Made by a program: the position numbers and the translations under genes. Shown here piece after piece: positions 1-12,638 of a stretch of 64,000 nt of DNA (the first letter of the stretch is position 1; each line of letters starts with the position of its first letter). Origin of the DNA: Primulina eburnea (lineage: Eukaryota; Streptophyta; Magnoliopsida; Lamiales; Gesneriaceae). Under the pieces are notes generated by a model. That model was not told the origin of the DNA and searched no databases. It saw nothing but the letters and a program-made list of their open reading frames with translations. The DNA is taken from NCBI RefSeq assembly GCF_022965805.1, contig NC_133105.1, forward strand, positions 4,092,001 to 4,156,000. The letters run 5' to 3'.

Positions 1-948
1 GGAATTTTGAGCACGAAATTTCAAGAGTGGTTTTCAATTTTCATGGTAATTTTCTCGATTTTTTTATGTTTCTTTTTTTTTTTCATAGAAAACTGTGTGC
101 AAAATTATTAATTTGTATACATTTTAAGGTTTCAATCAACTAATAAGAGATCTTCGTTAGGTATTCATATTTTTTTTCTTATGATTTGTATATTTTTTTA
201 TTTTTTATTTCATAAATGAGATGTTTTTTTAATTTTTCATCTTATCATGGTGAATTATTGTTTTTAGTCTGTAACTTATATTTTTTTTTCATTTTTTTCC
301 TTTGATTTGTATTTTGTTCATTTTTTTGCCTTTTTTTACTTGATTATTGAAACTCGGATAAAAATAAGACCAAAATCGAAAAAAAATATATGCAAGTTAC
401 ATGATTAAAAATAAAAATTCACTGTAATCAGACAAAATTGCAATTAAATGTTGACCGGACTAAAAGCAAAAATATTACAAATTGCAGGACAAAAAACGCA
501 ACTTTCTCCCACTCAAATCTAAGACTTAATCAAGGACAAAGCGTTAGACTCTTCCTTCTCGTATGAGATGTCGGCATTTTAGCATAGGGCATGAACTGCT
601 TCAATACACGGTAGATGAGATGAGAATTGAGATTGAACTCTACGTCATTTTGTCGGGAATGTTAAGAATACGACTTTAATCTTAACGGTATCTCAGGTAT
701 TTGTCCAAATTACCGAGAAACAGTTCTTTTGCACGAGTAGGTAACCTTGTATTTCCACGGGTCGCCCTTTTCAGTATTATAAGTTCTTTAAAATTATTTG
801 ATGGACTCTTGTTTGATGATGTAAAAATATGAGTTTCACATGAATGTCATATTTAATGAAAATCATATATGTTAGATCATCTATCTAAATTTCATATATC
901 TCTGTCTATTAAATTTAACAAGTTAATAATTATTTTTGAGCTTTTCAA
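1..948. other. AT-rich intergenic DNA, nothing recognised
   Basis: Long T-rich runs and short scattered ORFs only. No protein motif, RNA gene or well-bounded repeat was seen on either strand. Could include degraded transposon sequence. Confidence 0.5.
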
Positions 949-1358
949 CAGTGTTTTTATAACCGGACCGTTAATCGAACCGGACAAGCCTTAAAAAATG
1001 GTTTAACCGATTCAACGTTCGATTGAACCGGATCAATAAAATTAATATTTTATTTATTTTATATAATAAATAAAATAGTAAAATATTGATTATTTATGTT
1101 TTTATAGTTTTTACTTAATCATTAAGATGAAAATACAACAAATATCCAAATAAACACCACTTTTTCGATTTTTCCGATTTTTCTTGGTTTTAACCGGTTT
1201 CCGGTTTTTCCGGTTTTTTCCGGTTTAACCGGATTTTAATCGGTTTTTTTCGGTTAAACCGGTTTTACGATTTTTTCCTTATCTCCGGACCGGTCTGGAG
1301 GCCGGTTCGCGGTTGAACCGGTCCGACCGACCGGTACGGTCCGGTTTTGAAAACAGTG
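949..1358. mobile_element. Non-autonomous hAT-like element, about 410 bp
   Basis: The two ends form an imperfect terminal inverted repeat: about 20 of the first 23 bases match, and the shared core is AACCGGACCGT. The left flank at 941-948 (cttttcaa) and right flank at 1359-1366 (cttttcga) agree at 7 of 8 positions, as expected for an ageing 8-bp target-site duplication, the hAT hallmark. The interior is packed with CCGGTTT/AAACCGG motifs in both orientations and has no transposase ORF. The insertion model rests on the ends and flanks; the family assignment is inference. Confidence 0.65.
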
Positions 1359-1418
1359 CTTTTCGATTTATCTACCGATAATGTAAATATTTTAAAGTAT
1401 GTCTTCCAAATAAAACTA

Positions 1419-1601
1419 TGACAAAAACTTGTATGAGACGGTCTCACAGGTCGTATTTGTGAGACGGATCTCTTATTTGGGTTATTCATGAAAATGTATT
1501 ATTTTTTATGCTAAGAGTATTATTTTTTATTGTGAATATGGGTAGGGTTGACTCGTCTCACATATTAAGATCCGTGAGACGATCTCACATGAGACTCACT
1601 C
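1419..1601 (+). mobile_element. GTGAGAC-type MITE, copy 1, full length
   Basis: It carries the family landmarks in order: a caaaaacttg start, the GTGAGACGGTCTCAC-type palindrome, GTGAGAC, an AT-rich middle with two tracts resembling attactttttat, GTCTCAC, a second palindrome and a gactcactc end. The 8-bp flanks do not match, so the duplication has decayed or the ends are eroded. Orientation is arbitrary and is used consistently for all copies. Confidence 0.85.
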
Positions 1602-1873
1602 AACCTTAATTTTGTTTATTTAAATAATTTCGAAAATAACTACATTTATTTAATAATTATTTAACAACTCATCAAATGCGTGTGTTTTTTTTTTATAAGA
1701 ATCGAATCCCAATCCGGAAGCAGGAGGTTCGAGGTTAGGTTAGGATTTGGTCTAATATAGAGGGATATGGTGGGCCAACGCAACCAAATAACTCCAAAGT
1801 CCAGTGGGCCGAAGAGGACACATTTCAAATAACCAAATCTCAATACGACAATACGTATGGTAGATATACGTAG

Positions 1874-2056
1874 GACTGGGTCTCATGTGAGACCGTCTCA
1901 CGGATCATAATCCGTAAGACGGGTCAATCCGACTCATATTGACAATAAAAAGTAATACTCTTGGCATAAAAAGTAATACTTTTTCATGGGTGATCCAAAT
2001 AAGAGACCCGTCTCACAAATACGACCCGTGAGATCGTCTCACACAAGTTTTTGCCT
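1874..2056 (-). mobile_element. GTGAGAC-type MITE, copy 2, full length
   Basis: A 183-bp copy in reverse orientation with both palindromes and the AT-rich middle. It is flanked by an exact 8-bp duplication, atacgtag, at 1866-1873 and 2057-2064. This flank is not low-complexity, so it is one of the best markers of the insertion boundaries. Confidence 0.93.
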
Positions 2057-4254
2057 ATACGTAGATGGTTTGTTTTTTTTGTTTTTTTTAAAAATAAAAT
2101 TAACCAAGATTATTTTGCTAACCGCTCCAAAAAAAACGTATATTACATTATGGCTTGGAATATGAGGATAAAACATACAATATTTTTTTAAGGTAGAATC
2201 GGTACAAGAGTACATTATAGAAACATTAAATCTTTGCTTAACTTGTAATAAAGGCAAACACAATAAGGTGGCTGCTTAAACTTTCAAAAGAAGTCAATGA
2301 CAATGATTGTGGATCAAATTATTGGTGGTGAACACAGTAGACAACAGCCTAATGACAACCCAATATTGTTAATTAGCAGCTGATGTGATGGAAAACATGC
2401 ACAACTGGCCAGCAATCTCACTTCCATGTTTTTAATACAAACTTTTTTTAAATAATTATTGAATTTTCCTTCACAATGACCAGAATTGGGCAAACAATTG
2501 CAAAAGTCTTTTAGAAAGTGTTTACACCTCTAAATTGGCCAAAAGATATGATACTGGTATTAGTATATGAAAGAGAATATGAAATTTTGTTGGAACACAT
2601 ATCATTAACAGAATAATTAAGTCATCAGTGACTGAAGTGTGACAATTATAACTTTGCAGCGATAGCCTGCAGTCCTTAGTCCTTACATATCCGGCAGGAA
2701 AATTTCAACAAGATTATGTGCATGTCATTGTGAGGCTCATCACTGGTAGACAAAAGATAGAACAGAATAAAGCACTCGATTGAGTTTTCCAGGTAGGCCA
2801 GATATGCTTCTGCTTAAACCAACCTCCATGTTTTGTTGCATTGTTCCATGGGAACAAGATGCAAATAAAACTCTTTCAAATAAGAACGCTGCAGTAGTAG
2901 CTGATCGAGGACCGTAACTGCAATAGTTGGATCAACTTGCATACCAAAACAAGTCTTCTTAGCTATGCCAACTATGAAGATATAGATATTACACAGCTCC
3001 TATGGAAAAGAAATACGACTTTCCACAACACAAATTTAAAACCCTGCACCTCAAGTGTAGAGAGAAACACAAGCAAGAATAGAGGGGAATATAATTATCA
3101 GAAAGAAGAAATCATAAAGGGCCAATGCTACTCACTAATGAAACTCTTCCATTCAAAATCAAACGAATATGCCTCTCTCATGTTGCTTCAATGGCATATG
3201 TCCCTCTTAGCACTTCAAACTGTGCTATGGGGTCAGAAAACGTATGCGTACTCAACTTTCATGGACATAATTGTTTTGGGATCTCTGCAAGTGTTCTTAA
3301 GCTGCATCTCCGGTGAGTATTCCATCAAATACCAGCATCGTCAAGCAAACTGAGAAATAACATGCATTATTGAATTCCTGTTCAACAAGCAGAGTCCAAG
3401 ACTCAAAAAAATCATACAGATTGATAACATTGAAGAGGGACCTCAACATAAGTTCGAATTTACTTTTCATGAACTTAAAAGGAAAGCTTCCAGTACATTG
3501 TCTCTTTTACTTCAACATCAGTAAATTAGGCTAGATAACAAGTTCAAAAATAGCATTATAAAAATATATATGCTAACAAAAAGAACCTGACCATAGAACC
3601 ACTAAACATATATAAACAAACTATAGGACATAGCATACCTTCATTCTCTGAACTACTGATTAGAAGCTCAATTATGTTATTGAATTCAATTCATTCGGTG
3701 ATCGGTACGACTCTCTCCCATATCCGATCTTCCGCTCATTCTCTACACAACCTACGACCATCAAATTATTAAAGGGAATCGATGTTTTATAATATTATCT
3801 ATTAAGAGTCCCATGAAGAATCATTTATCAAACTTCTTTATCCATCTTCTCGATAGTAAAATAGTTTGTCAGAGTAGCTCTGATATTACAAAGCAACAGA
3901 CTTGACTGAAAAAAATAGATAACTCGGACCACATATTCATGGAGTATATTAGTTTTCAGGAAACGCTTAAGTGCTAAAGATTTCGTTGATCTGACAAGCA
4001 CATTGAACAAACGCGATAATCAGCAGCACATAACAAAGCAACAACAATGTCCACAAATGGCAATAAAATTTGAAAATGCTATAATCATTCATTGCAATGG
4101 TAATATAATCAAATAAATCTCTTCGCCTCAGGACTTTGAACAGCAGAGAAAATTTTAAAGTTCGCAGACAACAGGGAAATTAACACCGCAGCTGAAGAAA
4201 GAGACAGTAACATAAGGAATTAGGGCTAATTTCTTCAGGAAAATTGGGGAAAAA
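2057..4254. other. Intergenic, no gene recognised
   Basis: Composition is less AT-extreme than the flanking repeats and a few splice-like sites are visible, for example AATGAAG followed by gtatgc on the minus strand near 3640. The longest ORF (2937-3353, plus) has no recognisable motif. This could be an untranslated or non-coding transcript, or a decayed gene; the sequence does not decide. Confidence 0.4.
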
Positions 4255-4304
4255 AAAATTTGGACCATTTCTCGATTTATGCGTGTCATCCTTGCGCAGG
4301 GGCC

Positions 4305-4336
<32 letters not shown>

Positions 4337-4356
4337 TCGGATGTCCCCGAAGGGAC
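4255..4356 (-). ncRNA. U6: U6 spliceosomal snRNA
   Basis: Read on the minus strand, the 102-nt sequence starts GTCCCTTCGGGGACATCCG and contains the ACAGAG box that pairs with the 5' splice site, the AGC triad, the U6 internal stem-loop region and the end GGTCCAAATTTT. As far as I recall it matches Arabidopsis U6 throughout. A run of nine T on the transcribed strand gives an RNA polymerase III stop. U6 forms the catalytic core of the spliceosome with U2 in the nucleus. The upstream promoter elements are present, which argues for a working gene rather than a retrocopy. It lies downstream of the importin gene on the same strand but is transcribed independently. Confidence 0.96.
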
Positions 4357-4928
4357 AAATCACAGTCTCCAGCAAACCGTATATAAAGACATCACAATTT
4401 TCTTGTTTTTAAAATGTGGGAATCGGGTGAGCGCTTCGTTTATTTCGGATCACGGAATCCGGCCCACGTTGGTAGCCCAGCAACTTGGATCCATTACTCC
4501 AGTCCAACGGTGTATCAATTAGTAGCAAAACCTCCATAAAATTTTATTTTTCACCCTGTACATTAATTAAATTTCTTTTTTCAAAATTCTTTGGCTCTCT
4601 CGATAGCACAGATTTCGGATAAATGTTAAATTTATTTTTTTAAAATAAAAATAAAATTAAAAAAACCGGAAATTCTAGTTTTTAAACAAAATTCTTTTTA
4701 AAACACTTTTCAAGCCAAACAATATTTAAAAATAATAATAATAATAAGTGTTTTTTTGTTGTTGACTTCTCCAGCTAAAGAAACTCTAAATTAAAACATT
4801 ACAAACAAATAAGGTAGACCAACATATCCAACTCACATATCTAACATTACAATTACAACTATATAAAAGACGGGGGACCAAAAAAATTAGAGCAAAATGC
4901 GATCGATTTGTTCTGGAAAAACCGCTTA
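4357..4928. other. Intergenic between U6 promoter and importin 3' end
   Basis: Contains the U6 promoter and, beyond it, AT-rich DNA that should include the importin 3' untranslated region. No other feature seen. Confidence 0.4.
4380..4421 (-). promoter_or_regulatory. U6 promoter: upstream sequence element and TATA box
   Basis: On the minus strand the core TCCCACAT of the plant snRNA upstream sequence element lies at 4414-4421, and a TATA box (tttatata) at 4380-4387, about 25-30 bp before the RNA start. The gap between the two is about 26 bp, the short spacing typical of plant snRNA genes read by polymerase III rather than polymerase II. The last three positions of the usual 11-base element differ from consensus. 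Confidence 0.75.
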
Positions 4929-7900
4929 TTAATCATCGAGCCCGTAGTCCTCGCCAAAGTACTTATCAACTAGCTCGTTGGCCATGTTTCTTATATCTTC
5001 GTTCTCGTGAAACTGGTATCTCTCCATGGCATCAATACCATCTTCTGCTTCAACAAGTTTCGGACCTTCGCCGTTTGGCATTCCTCTTAGAACCTGTGGG
5101 AATGAAGCCACTAAAATGATTAATGAAGAGTCCATTTTGTTTTGGGGCGTAATGTTCCCTACTCGCCAGTTACTAGCAGACCTTTTTTCTTGTTTAATGG
5201 AATAATTTTTAGTACGGTAATTCTGTGCAACAATATCATTCTTCTTATTTGAAAGATTTGCTTACCAGTTCCATGAACTGAAGGCCGACTCTTGCAGCTT
5301 CGATATTTGCAGATCTTACCAAGTCCACGAAACCAGGGAGTATTCCTCTTCTGACAAGAGAAACTAAATGGTCAAGAATCAGTGAAGGCCTTGCTGATCC
5401 TTCTGCAGGGGCAACACAGAGGTTGCCTAGAACATATGCTGCTTCCTTTCTTATGTCAAATGGTGCAGTTGACAGAAGATGAATCAATAAAGGAACGGCT
5501 TCACTTGAATGTATTAATTTCTTATGCTCGACAGAGCCAGCAGCTATATTAGAAAGTGCCCAAGAAGATTCCTACATATTATAAAGTGTGTAACAAAATG
5601 GTAGAACAATACAACGATATAAAATAATATAACAAGTAAAAGACATCAAATATCATGCCTTTTTCAGGACTCTGTGTTCGCTTCTCAAACATTTGACCAG
5701 TGCTTGAATAGCATTTACTGCAAAACATTTGAAAGATATTAACAAGCTTATGCCAAATGGCGTTTGCCATATGGATCACAACAAATAGCATTGAAAAAAT
5801 ACATGTAACTTTAACCTGTGGTCTCATGGTTAGCAAAAAGGACATTATTGGTTAAACAGGAATCAGTAGCCACTAGATTTCCAAAACTCCGCAGAACCTA
5901 CACAGACAGAAGTCATGACAAGATGATGGTGACAAAAACAATACAATTTTCACTGCATTAGACAAGCCTTAATCTACAACATACTACCACTTTTTAGGAT
6001 AATAATAATACATGGTGGAAAATAAAATATTATTGCATTCATCTAACAAAGACAAGTTATACTACGTTCAACTCTAATATCCGCTAATAAACTCCCGAGA
6101 AATGAAACCCAAATGATTAATGGAGTTGATTTACCACCAATCGTGCAATATTTAGCAGATAAAAGCTTCTTGGACTTAGTTATCAAGGATATTATTTATC
6201 AAGTCTTATAAAACTATAGTCATCAATTTATAATGCTTGTTACCGGGATAAGAAGTTGCAAACTATTTGATGATGCCAGTCTATCCACAAGAATTTGTAG
6301 CAGATCGCTCTTTGTTAAAATATTGGTCGCAGCATTAGAGAGGGCAGTGAGATACACGACAACCCATGCCACTTCAGTCGCCAGTTCTTCGTCCCTAATA
6401 AAAAAATCAAGTTGGATACACAAAATTGAGACAATTAAGTGATTGTGTTGTTTAAGTCTTGACCACAAATAAAGATTTAACAAGCAGAAGATTGTGAGAT
6501 TTATAAAATTATATAATCAGAAATGTGTACGATATTTGCTTCTCCATAGTGCATTAAAGTATCAACTATAATTCTCATCCATCATTTTTAATAATTTACC
6601 TTTCTGCTCAAAGTAAACTACTCAGAAATTATGCAACATCAATTTTACAAACCCAAGTCCCAGTACTCAAATTAAGGCACCAGGACATTTTCATATTAGC
6701 TCTATGCATTGATTAAGAGTACTTTGAATACTGAGAAATTACTTACGCCTTCTTCAAGTGCCGAAGAATTGAGCCAAGTACCCCATCAATTCTTATCGTC
6801 TCCGTGGCAGCTTTAGAATCAGGTCCCTGCATCCATAAATACCACATCCCAGAAAGAATATTTGATTGAAAAAAATTTACTATTGTGTGATTATAAGATT
6901 CGAGAATTATTAGAGGTCCATAAGATGCTCAAACAACTCAGTGCATTCCGTGAGAAATTATGCAGCACAAACTCTTGGAAAAAGTAATCAGTTGAACGAC
7001 AACAACCCATGAATATAAAAAGCAAATGTTTTAATATCCCCTTTGATCAGTAGTCAGTACACACATTCACTACCTTGATTAAGTTAGATAACGCCCATGC
7101 AGCCGTTCTCACAGTTGATCCCTTGTTTGATAGCATCATTCTTGCAAGAGGTAGTAAAGCTCCTTGTGAAAGCAATACATTTCTCAGCTCCTCTCCTTCC
7201 CCCGCAACATTTCCCAATGCCCAGGCACATTGCTCTGCAACAGCCAGTGCACTCTTTTCTGCGAAATGAAAATTCAAATTACTTCAGTTTTACGTTACTT
7301 GTCACAATTTCCCACGGTTATCGAGTTATTTAAAAAAAATTAGTTTAAGGAAACCACATCAGATACCACAATTTCCTTTTATGGGCTGATTAAGCCAAAA
7401 CTTTTATATTTCTTAAATTTCAGACCACAAGATATATGCGATGGTGATGAAGAGGTCAAGTAATGTAATCCAATTTCCACTTTCTCCTCTTCTTGGATTA
7501 GTAAGATCACGGATCATAATGATCCAGAAAAAATGACTATTTACCAACACTGAGACTGTTTCAGACAGTAATTGTTAATAGTGGTCCTGTAAAGTTCTAT
7601 TAAACAATTTATAGAACACCACTCAAAGAAAGAACTTAAAGAATATATGCTGACGAATAATATAAACATCCAAGACCACTAACCTCCCAAGTGGGCAATT
7701 AGTAATGGTAATGCAGGCAACAGGGCTTTTGTTTCTTCTGGTTTTCCAGCTGCTATATTTGTCAGACACCAAGCAGCCTCGAGCAGCTAAGATATTGAAG
7801 TCCATTACACAAATAAGAAAGAAATTGAGTTGGATTCCAGTAAACATCAGGCACGAAGAAGAAACAAGCAGAATACTTCACAGCAAAAAAAAAAAAAAGA

Positions 7901-8909
7901 AGCCACTATGTATACACTCATCGAACCTGTTCATCAGCTGAGCCAAATGAAAGACATTGAACCAGAGTAGGCAAAGCTCCAGCTTCAAGAGAAGCTTGAA
8001 CCGGAGGAAATTCAGATCTTGACAACAACCGTCTCAACTCACGAAGTGCATTAACTCTTTTCTGTGTGGCACCTTTTCCCCTAACAGGCAGACGACACTA
8101 CGTAAAGCATGATTCTTTGTTTTTTGACACAATTCTGTCTCACTTTTGACGCTATTCCAGAGCAGTAAGAAAGAATGTAGACACATTCAAAAGGCGAATA
8201 CAGTTAACTAGGCTTACTGATACGTAACAGCATGCTTCAAATCTTCTACGGCTTTTAGAGTCTGAGCTTCCAGAAGTGATTGTTCTCCATCCATCATCAT
8301 GTTGTCATCGACGGGAACATCATTATCACCATCACTAACTCCAATTCTGCATAAACGTTTTGCACGCATCAATGCTTCTCTTCTCTCCTTTCCCACCATA
8401 ATTGCTTGATCCCGTCTCTTCTGTGCCGCACCACTTCCCACTATAACAACCAGCAGATACAAGTACATATAACAAAACAATGTACACGTGATATAAAAAT
8501 AAACTTGACAAAACCAAGGGCGTCATAATCTTGCGAACTTTGAGCTATAAAAAACGCAAGGTAAAGAATACACAGTAAAACTATCTCCAATCCACTACAT
8601 TTGGTTAAAAGAACAAGCCAATACATTTTCAAAGCTTAATATCATATAAACTAGAGCATTAGCAGCCTGTTTCTCATATTTTTTAAGTGGCTACATAAGC
8701 AGTAAAACATCAACTGGATTCCCTCATGTGGGATTGCGCACCATATTCCTCCAACACCAAAAGAAAGCCCAACTTCCAAACAAAATAAAAGCCGAAATAC
8801 TTCGCATATTAGAACAAAGGACACACATGCTGCCGGAGAAAAGAGAGAGAGGGTCACCTGATGCCTTGATAGGATCCCTTTTATGAGGCTTGGAGGCTTC
8901 ATCTGCCAT
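4929..8909 (-). CDS. IMPA9: Importin subunit alpha, IMPA-9 type
   Basis: Nuclear import adaptor: binds nuclear localisation signals on cargo through armadillo repeats and binds importin beta through its N-terminal basic domain. I infer 11 coding exons, in order: 8909-8858, 8440-8218, 8080-7927, 7786-7684, 7258-7074, 6826-6747, 6394-6244, 5897-5816, 5717-5659, 5571-5266, 5093-4929. Together they give 1560 nt and 519 residues, the length I recall for Arabidopsis IMPA-9. The product starts MADEASKPHKRDP and has a basic importin-beta-binding stretch (about residues 20-45), armadillo motifs such as AWCLTNIAAGKPEE and CAWALGNVAGEGE, and the C-terminus DKYFGEDYGLDD. All phases join cleanly. The intron after exon 9 begins GC (AAG then GCATGA) and is otherwise normal. 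IMPA-9 is divergent from the main plant importin-alpha group. Confidence 0.93.
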
Positions 8910-9416
8910 TTTCGCTATTCACAAATCACAACTATCAGCCTATGACTTGGAAATTCTCTGCGCATCCAAGGAGAGAACGCATGGTTGCTCGAAAAAATTT
9001 CACGGAGGCTTCAATTGTGCTTTTGTATCAGAAAATTGGGATAATCGTTGGACCCCGCGTTCAATTTGACGACAGAAATGTCCGATCCTTGTTTGGCTAC
9101 ACAATAGTAACAAATTTGCTGTCCATGTCCGGTTTACGGCGGCTGGTGGAGCTCGATAGTAATTTTCGATTTTTTCATTAAATTTAAATAAATATGGTAT
9201 GAAAAAATGTTTGGTTTTTTTAATATTTAATTAATTAGTTCAATAATTTAAAACTTGATTTTGTACATATTTCTTTTTAAAAAAAATAATCATAAAATAC
9301 TTTTTCAATATATCATGTTTAAATACAATTATTGGAAGTTATATTTGAATCGACACGATTAGATTAAGGTAGTATTAGCTTATAATTAAAAAAACGTGAT
9401 TATGATATTTTTCTTT
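8910..9416. other. Upstream region of the importin gene
   Basis: Holds the promoter and 5' untranslated region of the minus-strand importin gene. No clear TATA box or other element could be assigned. The short plus-strand ORF at 8942-9181 has no recognisable motif. Confidence 0.4.
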
Positions 9417-9598
9417 GAGTAAGTCTCATGTGAGACCGTCTCGCAGTTCATATTCTGTGAGACGGGTCAACCTACTCATATTCACAATAAAAAGTAATAC
9501 TTTTAGCATAAAAAGTAATACTTTTACATGGGTGACCCAAATAAGAGATCTGTCTCACAGATACGATCCGTGAGACCATCTCACACAAGTTTTTGCCT
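9417..9598 (-). mobile_element. GTGAGAC-type MITE, copy 3, full length
   Basis: A 182-bp reverse-oriented copy with both subterminal palindromes, flanked by an exact 8-bp duplication, ttttcttt, at 9409-9416 and 9599-9606. The duplication is low in complexity but falls exactly at the boundaries set by other copies. Confidence 0.9.
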
Positions 9599-11144
9599 TT
9601 TTCTTTACGAAATTTATTAAATTTGTAAAATAAATTCATAATTACTTTTTTTTTTTGAAAATTTACAAACATACATACCAAAAAGAGTTTTGCGAAATTT
9701 ATAAGTTCACTCAAACGACTTGTAAATTGTTTCAGAACTTATAAATTTTGATTTTTTTTATTAAAAAAAATCAACTGAGATGTTTTAAAAGAAATTTGTG
9801 TCCACACTACATTTTAGGAGACATAAGGTGATTAAGTCAAACTATTTATTACTTTGGATTTAATTTATAGGTCATAAGGTGAAAAAAAATGTCCCGTAAA
9901 AGCATATTTTATCGACAAATATAATAAATGATGATTATAAATTTTGTATAAGTTGCATTTGAACCAATGTATTTGAAGTTAGGGATTTAAATCTATTAGT
10001 TTGTTTGAATAGATCTATTAGGCAAAGAATTTCAAATCTCAAATAATTATTTTTTGCATCGTTGTTAAAGATGACAACGAGGTGGGCGGGAGCGGGTTTT
10101 CCCTGAATTCCATCGTCGCCCTGTTCTCCACTTTTTCGAGTTTGTGAAATTCTCACACATAATATATTATTATTTAATATAAGTATTGTTATTTTGTATC
10201 AAGATTATTTAATAATAATATTATTAATATTATTTCGAGGAGGGTTCGGGGATGAGAATAATATCATCATACCAGCCCCGAACTCAAAAAAATCGAGGAT
10301 CCATGTCCTCGTTTTGGGTTTTCCAGCGGAACCTTGAACACATTGAAAATCGTCATCCCTAGTTATCATGGTGGATTTCAAATCTATCATGACATAATTT
10401 CAAATTCTTTACTCAAATATCTCTTAAAATCCAAATCTTTCAATTCAAACACAACCGGAAGATATTATCACATTTATATTTTCTCGTAACAAACGTATAA
10501 TGACACATAACATTTAGCACGTTATATATGTAGAGTCAAAAACATTAACTGAATCGAAAAATTATATGAAACAAATGTTCATATTTTTGGGTATCCCTTA
10601 ACACAATTTGCCAATTAAATGTAAAAAAAAAAGGTTCTAAAGTTGAAACTTCTAAAATCAAACGATTTGAATCTAAGCTCTCCTTTGTTGAGCTCCCTAG
10701 AAGTTAGAGAGTTCCCCCGCTGTATACATTTGAAGATGTGGGCCAGTATCCGTATAGTGGCCCAACTACTCGGTCCAAACATCAACAAACTTCAAACTGC
10801 AGGCCCATCTGGGCTTTTGCTCATGTTGTATTTTTAGTACAAATATTATTGACCTGCAACCGAAGACAAAAAATACATCAAATATTAATTTAGTACTAAC
10901 AAAAAAATACACATGACACATATGTAAAATAACGGCGATTACATATATTAATCATAAAGTTGATTCATAAAATTTTGTTATAATTTTTAATCATTATTTA
11001 AACGATGATCATGTAAGTATATTAAATATGTAATTGGTAGAGATAAATAGAATTTTTGAATTTTCACAATATATCAGATATTGTAGTTATGATTAAATTA
11101 TATAAAAATATTACTTATCTAAATAAATATAGTATTTTAGTAAA
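9599..11144. other. AT-rich intergenic DNA with one GC-richer patch
   Basis: Nothing coding recognised. At about 10069-10360 a patch richer in G and C starts near gatgacaacga and ends near cgtcatccct, a weak inverted pair that may be an old transposon. Its target duplication was not found. Confidence 0.35.
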
Positions 11145-11320
11145 TGACAAAAATTTGTGTGAGACGGTTTCACGGATCGTATATGTGAGACGGATCGTAT
11201 TTGGGTCATCCATGAAAAAATATTACTTTTTATGCTAAGAATATTACTTTTTATTGCTAATATCGGTAGGATTGACCCGTCTCACAGATTAAAACCCGTG
11301 AGACGTTATGAGACCCACTC
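11145..11320 (+). mobile_element. GTGAGAC-type MITE, copy 4
   Basis: A 176-bp copy, slightly shortened at the second palindrome. It has an exact 8-bp flanking duplication, ttagtaaa, at 11137-11144 and 11321-11328. Confidence 0.92.
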
Positions 11321-12319
11321 TTAGTAAAAAATAATTGATGTCATAAATTCATAACAACAAATATTTCGGTCTTTATATATGTTATAGAATATAGATATTA
11401 ACTCTCCTAGATCACCAATAATTTCATGAAATAACCAATTTAATAAATTAACGGTCCAAATTTTCACTACAATATACAAATTAATATAAAATAGCACATC
11501 AGGGTGCAAGTAAAAGAGAAATTATAAATACTAATAGCTATTTTTTAAAAAAAAATTAGTTATAATTATGACATCATATCGAAAAAATTAATTAATTAAT
11601 ATATAAGTGGGGGGAAAAGCTGAAGGGAAAATAAATGAATAACATGGGTTCACGTACGAGAAAGTCGACCCAATAAATGACCAAACATGGTAGCACGTAA
11701 TATAAAGCGTACCCGTGCTGCATTAACCGGAGAAAAGGAAAAAAAATGTATTTTATTAAGTGATGTTTTCGACTTAGTTTTTTAAACAAATGTTCCTTTT
11801 GAATTTTGATATATATTTATTAATATATAAATTCCAAAGTCTAAATATGCAAATCTCTTTTATTAATCAAACTTATGGTTGACAACTTTAGGGTATAATT
11901 ATTCAAAATTAATATTTAATATTGATTTATCGAAAGAAACAAAGTGCAAAATTACTAATAAAATATGTTCAACAACTTACTTGATAGTTCATACTAACCG
12001 AACTGATTTAGAATTTTTATTGCTTGAATCAATGTATGTTAAGTAACATTGGTTATGTCTCGATATATATAGTAATATGGTCTTTATATCTATTTTTTTT
12101 TTTTATGAAATTAGATTTCACAATTGTAATTTTTTTTATGTACGCTGGATAAACTTCGAACTAATACAATGATTTACAGACAATTTTAGTCAAATAAATT
12201 ATACTGAATAATTTCGATATAACAAACGTGTTCGATAAAACATTATCGAGATAATCAAAATTTTAATCATCGACAAAACATTATTATTTTGAACACATAT
12301 TGGTTGTCTTTATAATTAA
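11321..12319. other. AT-rich intergenic DNA, nothing recognised
   Basis: No motif-bearing ORF, RNA gene or bounded repeat was seen on either strand. Confidence 0.4.
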
Positions 12320-12449
12320 TGGCAAAAACTTGTGTGAGACGGTCTCACAGATCGTATTTGTGAGACAGATCTCTTATTTGGGTCACCCATGAAAAAGTAC
12401 TCATCTCACAGATTACGATCTGTGAGACGGTCTCACATGAGAGTCACTC
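12320..12449 (+). mobile_element. GTGAGAC-type MITE, copy 5, internally deleted
   Basis: Both ends are present, but much of the AT-rich middle is missing, leaving 130 bp. It is flanked by an exact 8-bp duplication, ataattaa, at 12312-12319 and 12450-12457. The short form therefore either moved as such or lost its middle after insertion. Confidence 0.9.
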
Positions 12450-12638
12450 ATAATTAAAATAGTAATAACTCAACTACCGGGTACAGACTAAAACTTTCAA
12501 AGGTTGGAGCTGAGTCGGCGCTTGAACCAAGAGACTAGTGATCACAATATATAACCTTGGAGACAGAGTAAGCAAAATAACCAAGAACGAATTCTGGGCA
12601 TTGGAGACTGTACAATCGCATGTCTTGTATTGATCCAG

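Noticed and set aside
2937..3353. 138-codon plus-strand ORF
   Set aside because: No domain, signal or family motif; codon use looks random and the product resembles translated non-coding sequence.
9472..9714. ORFs running through MITE copies (also 1265-1489, 24816-25210)
   Set aside because: They follow the MITE sequence and its flanks; different copies give unrelated frames and none is conserved.
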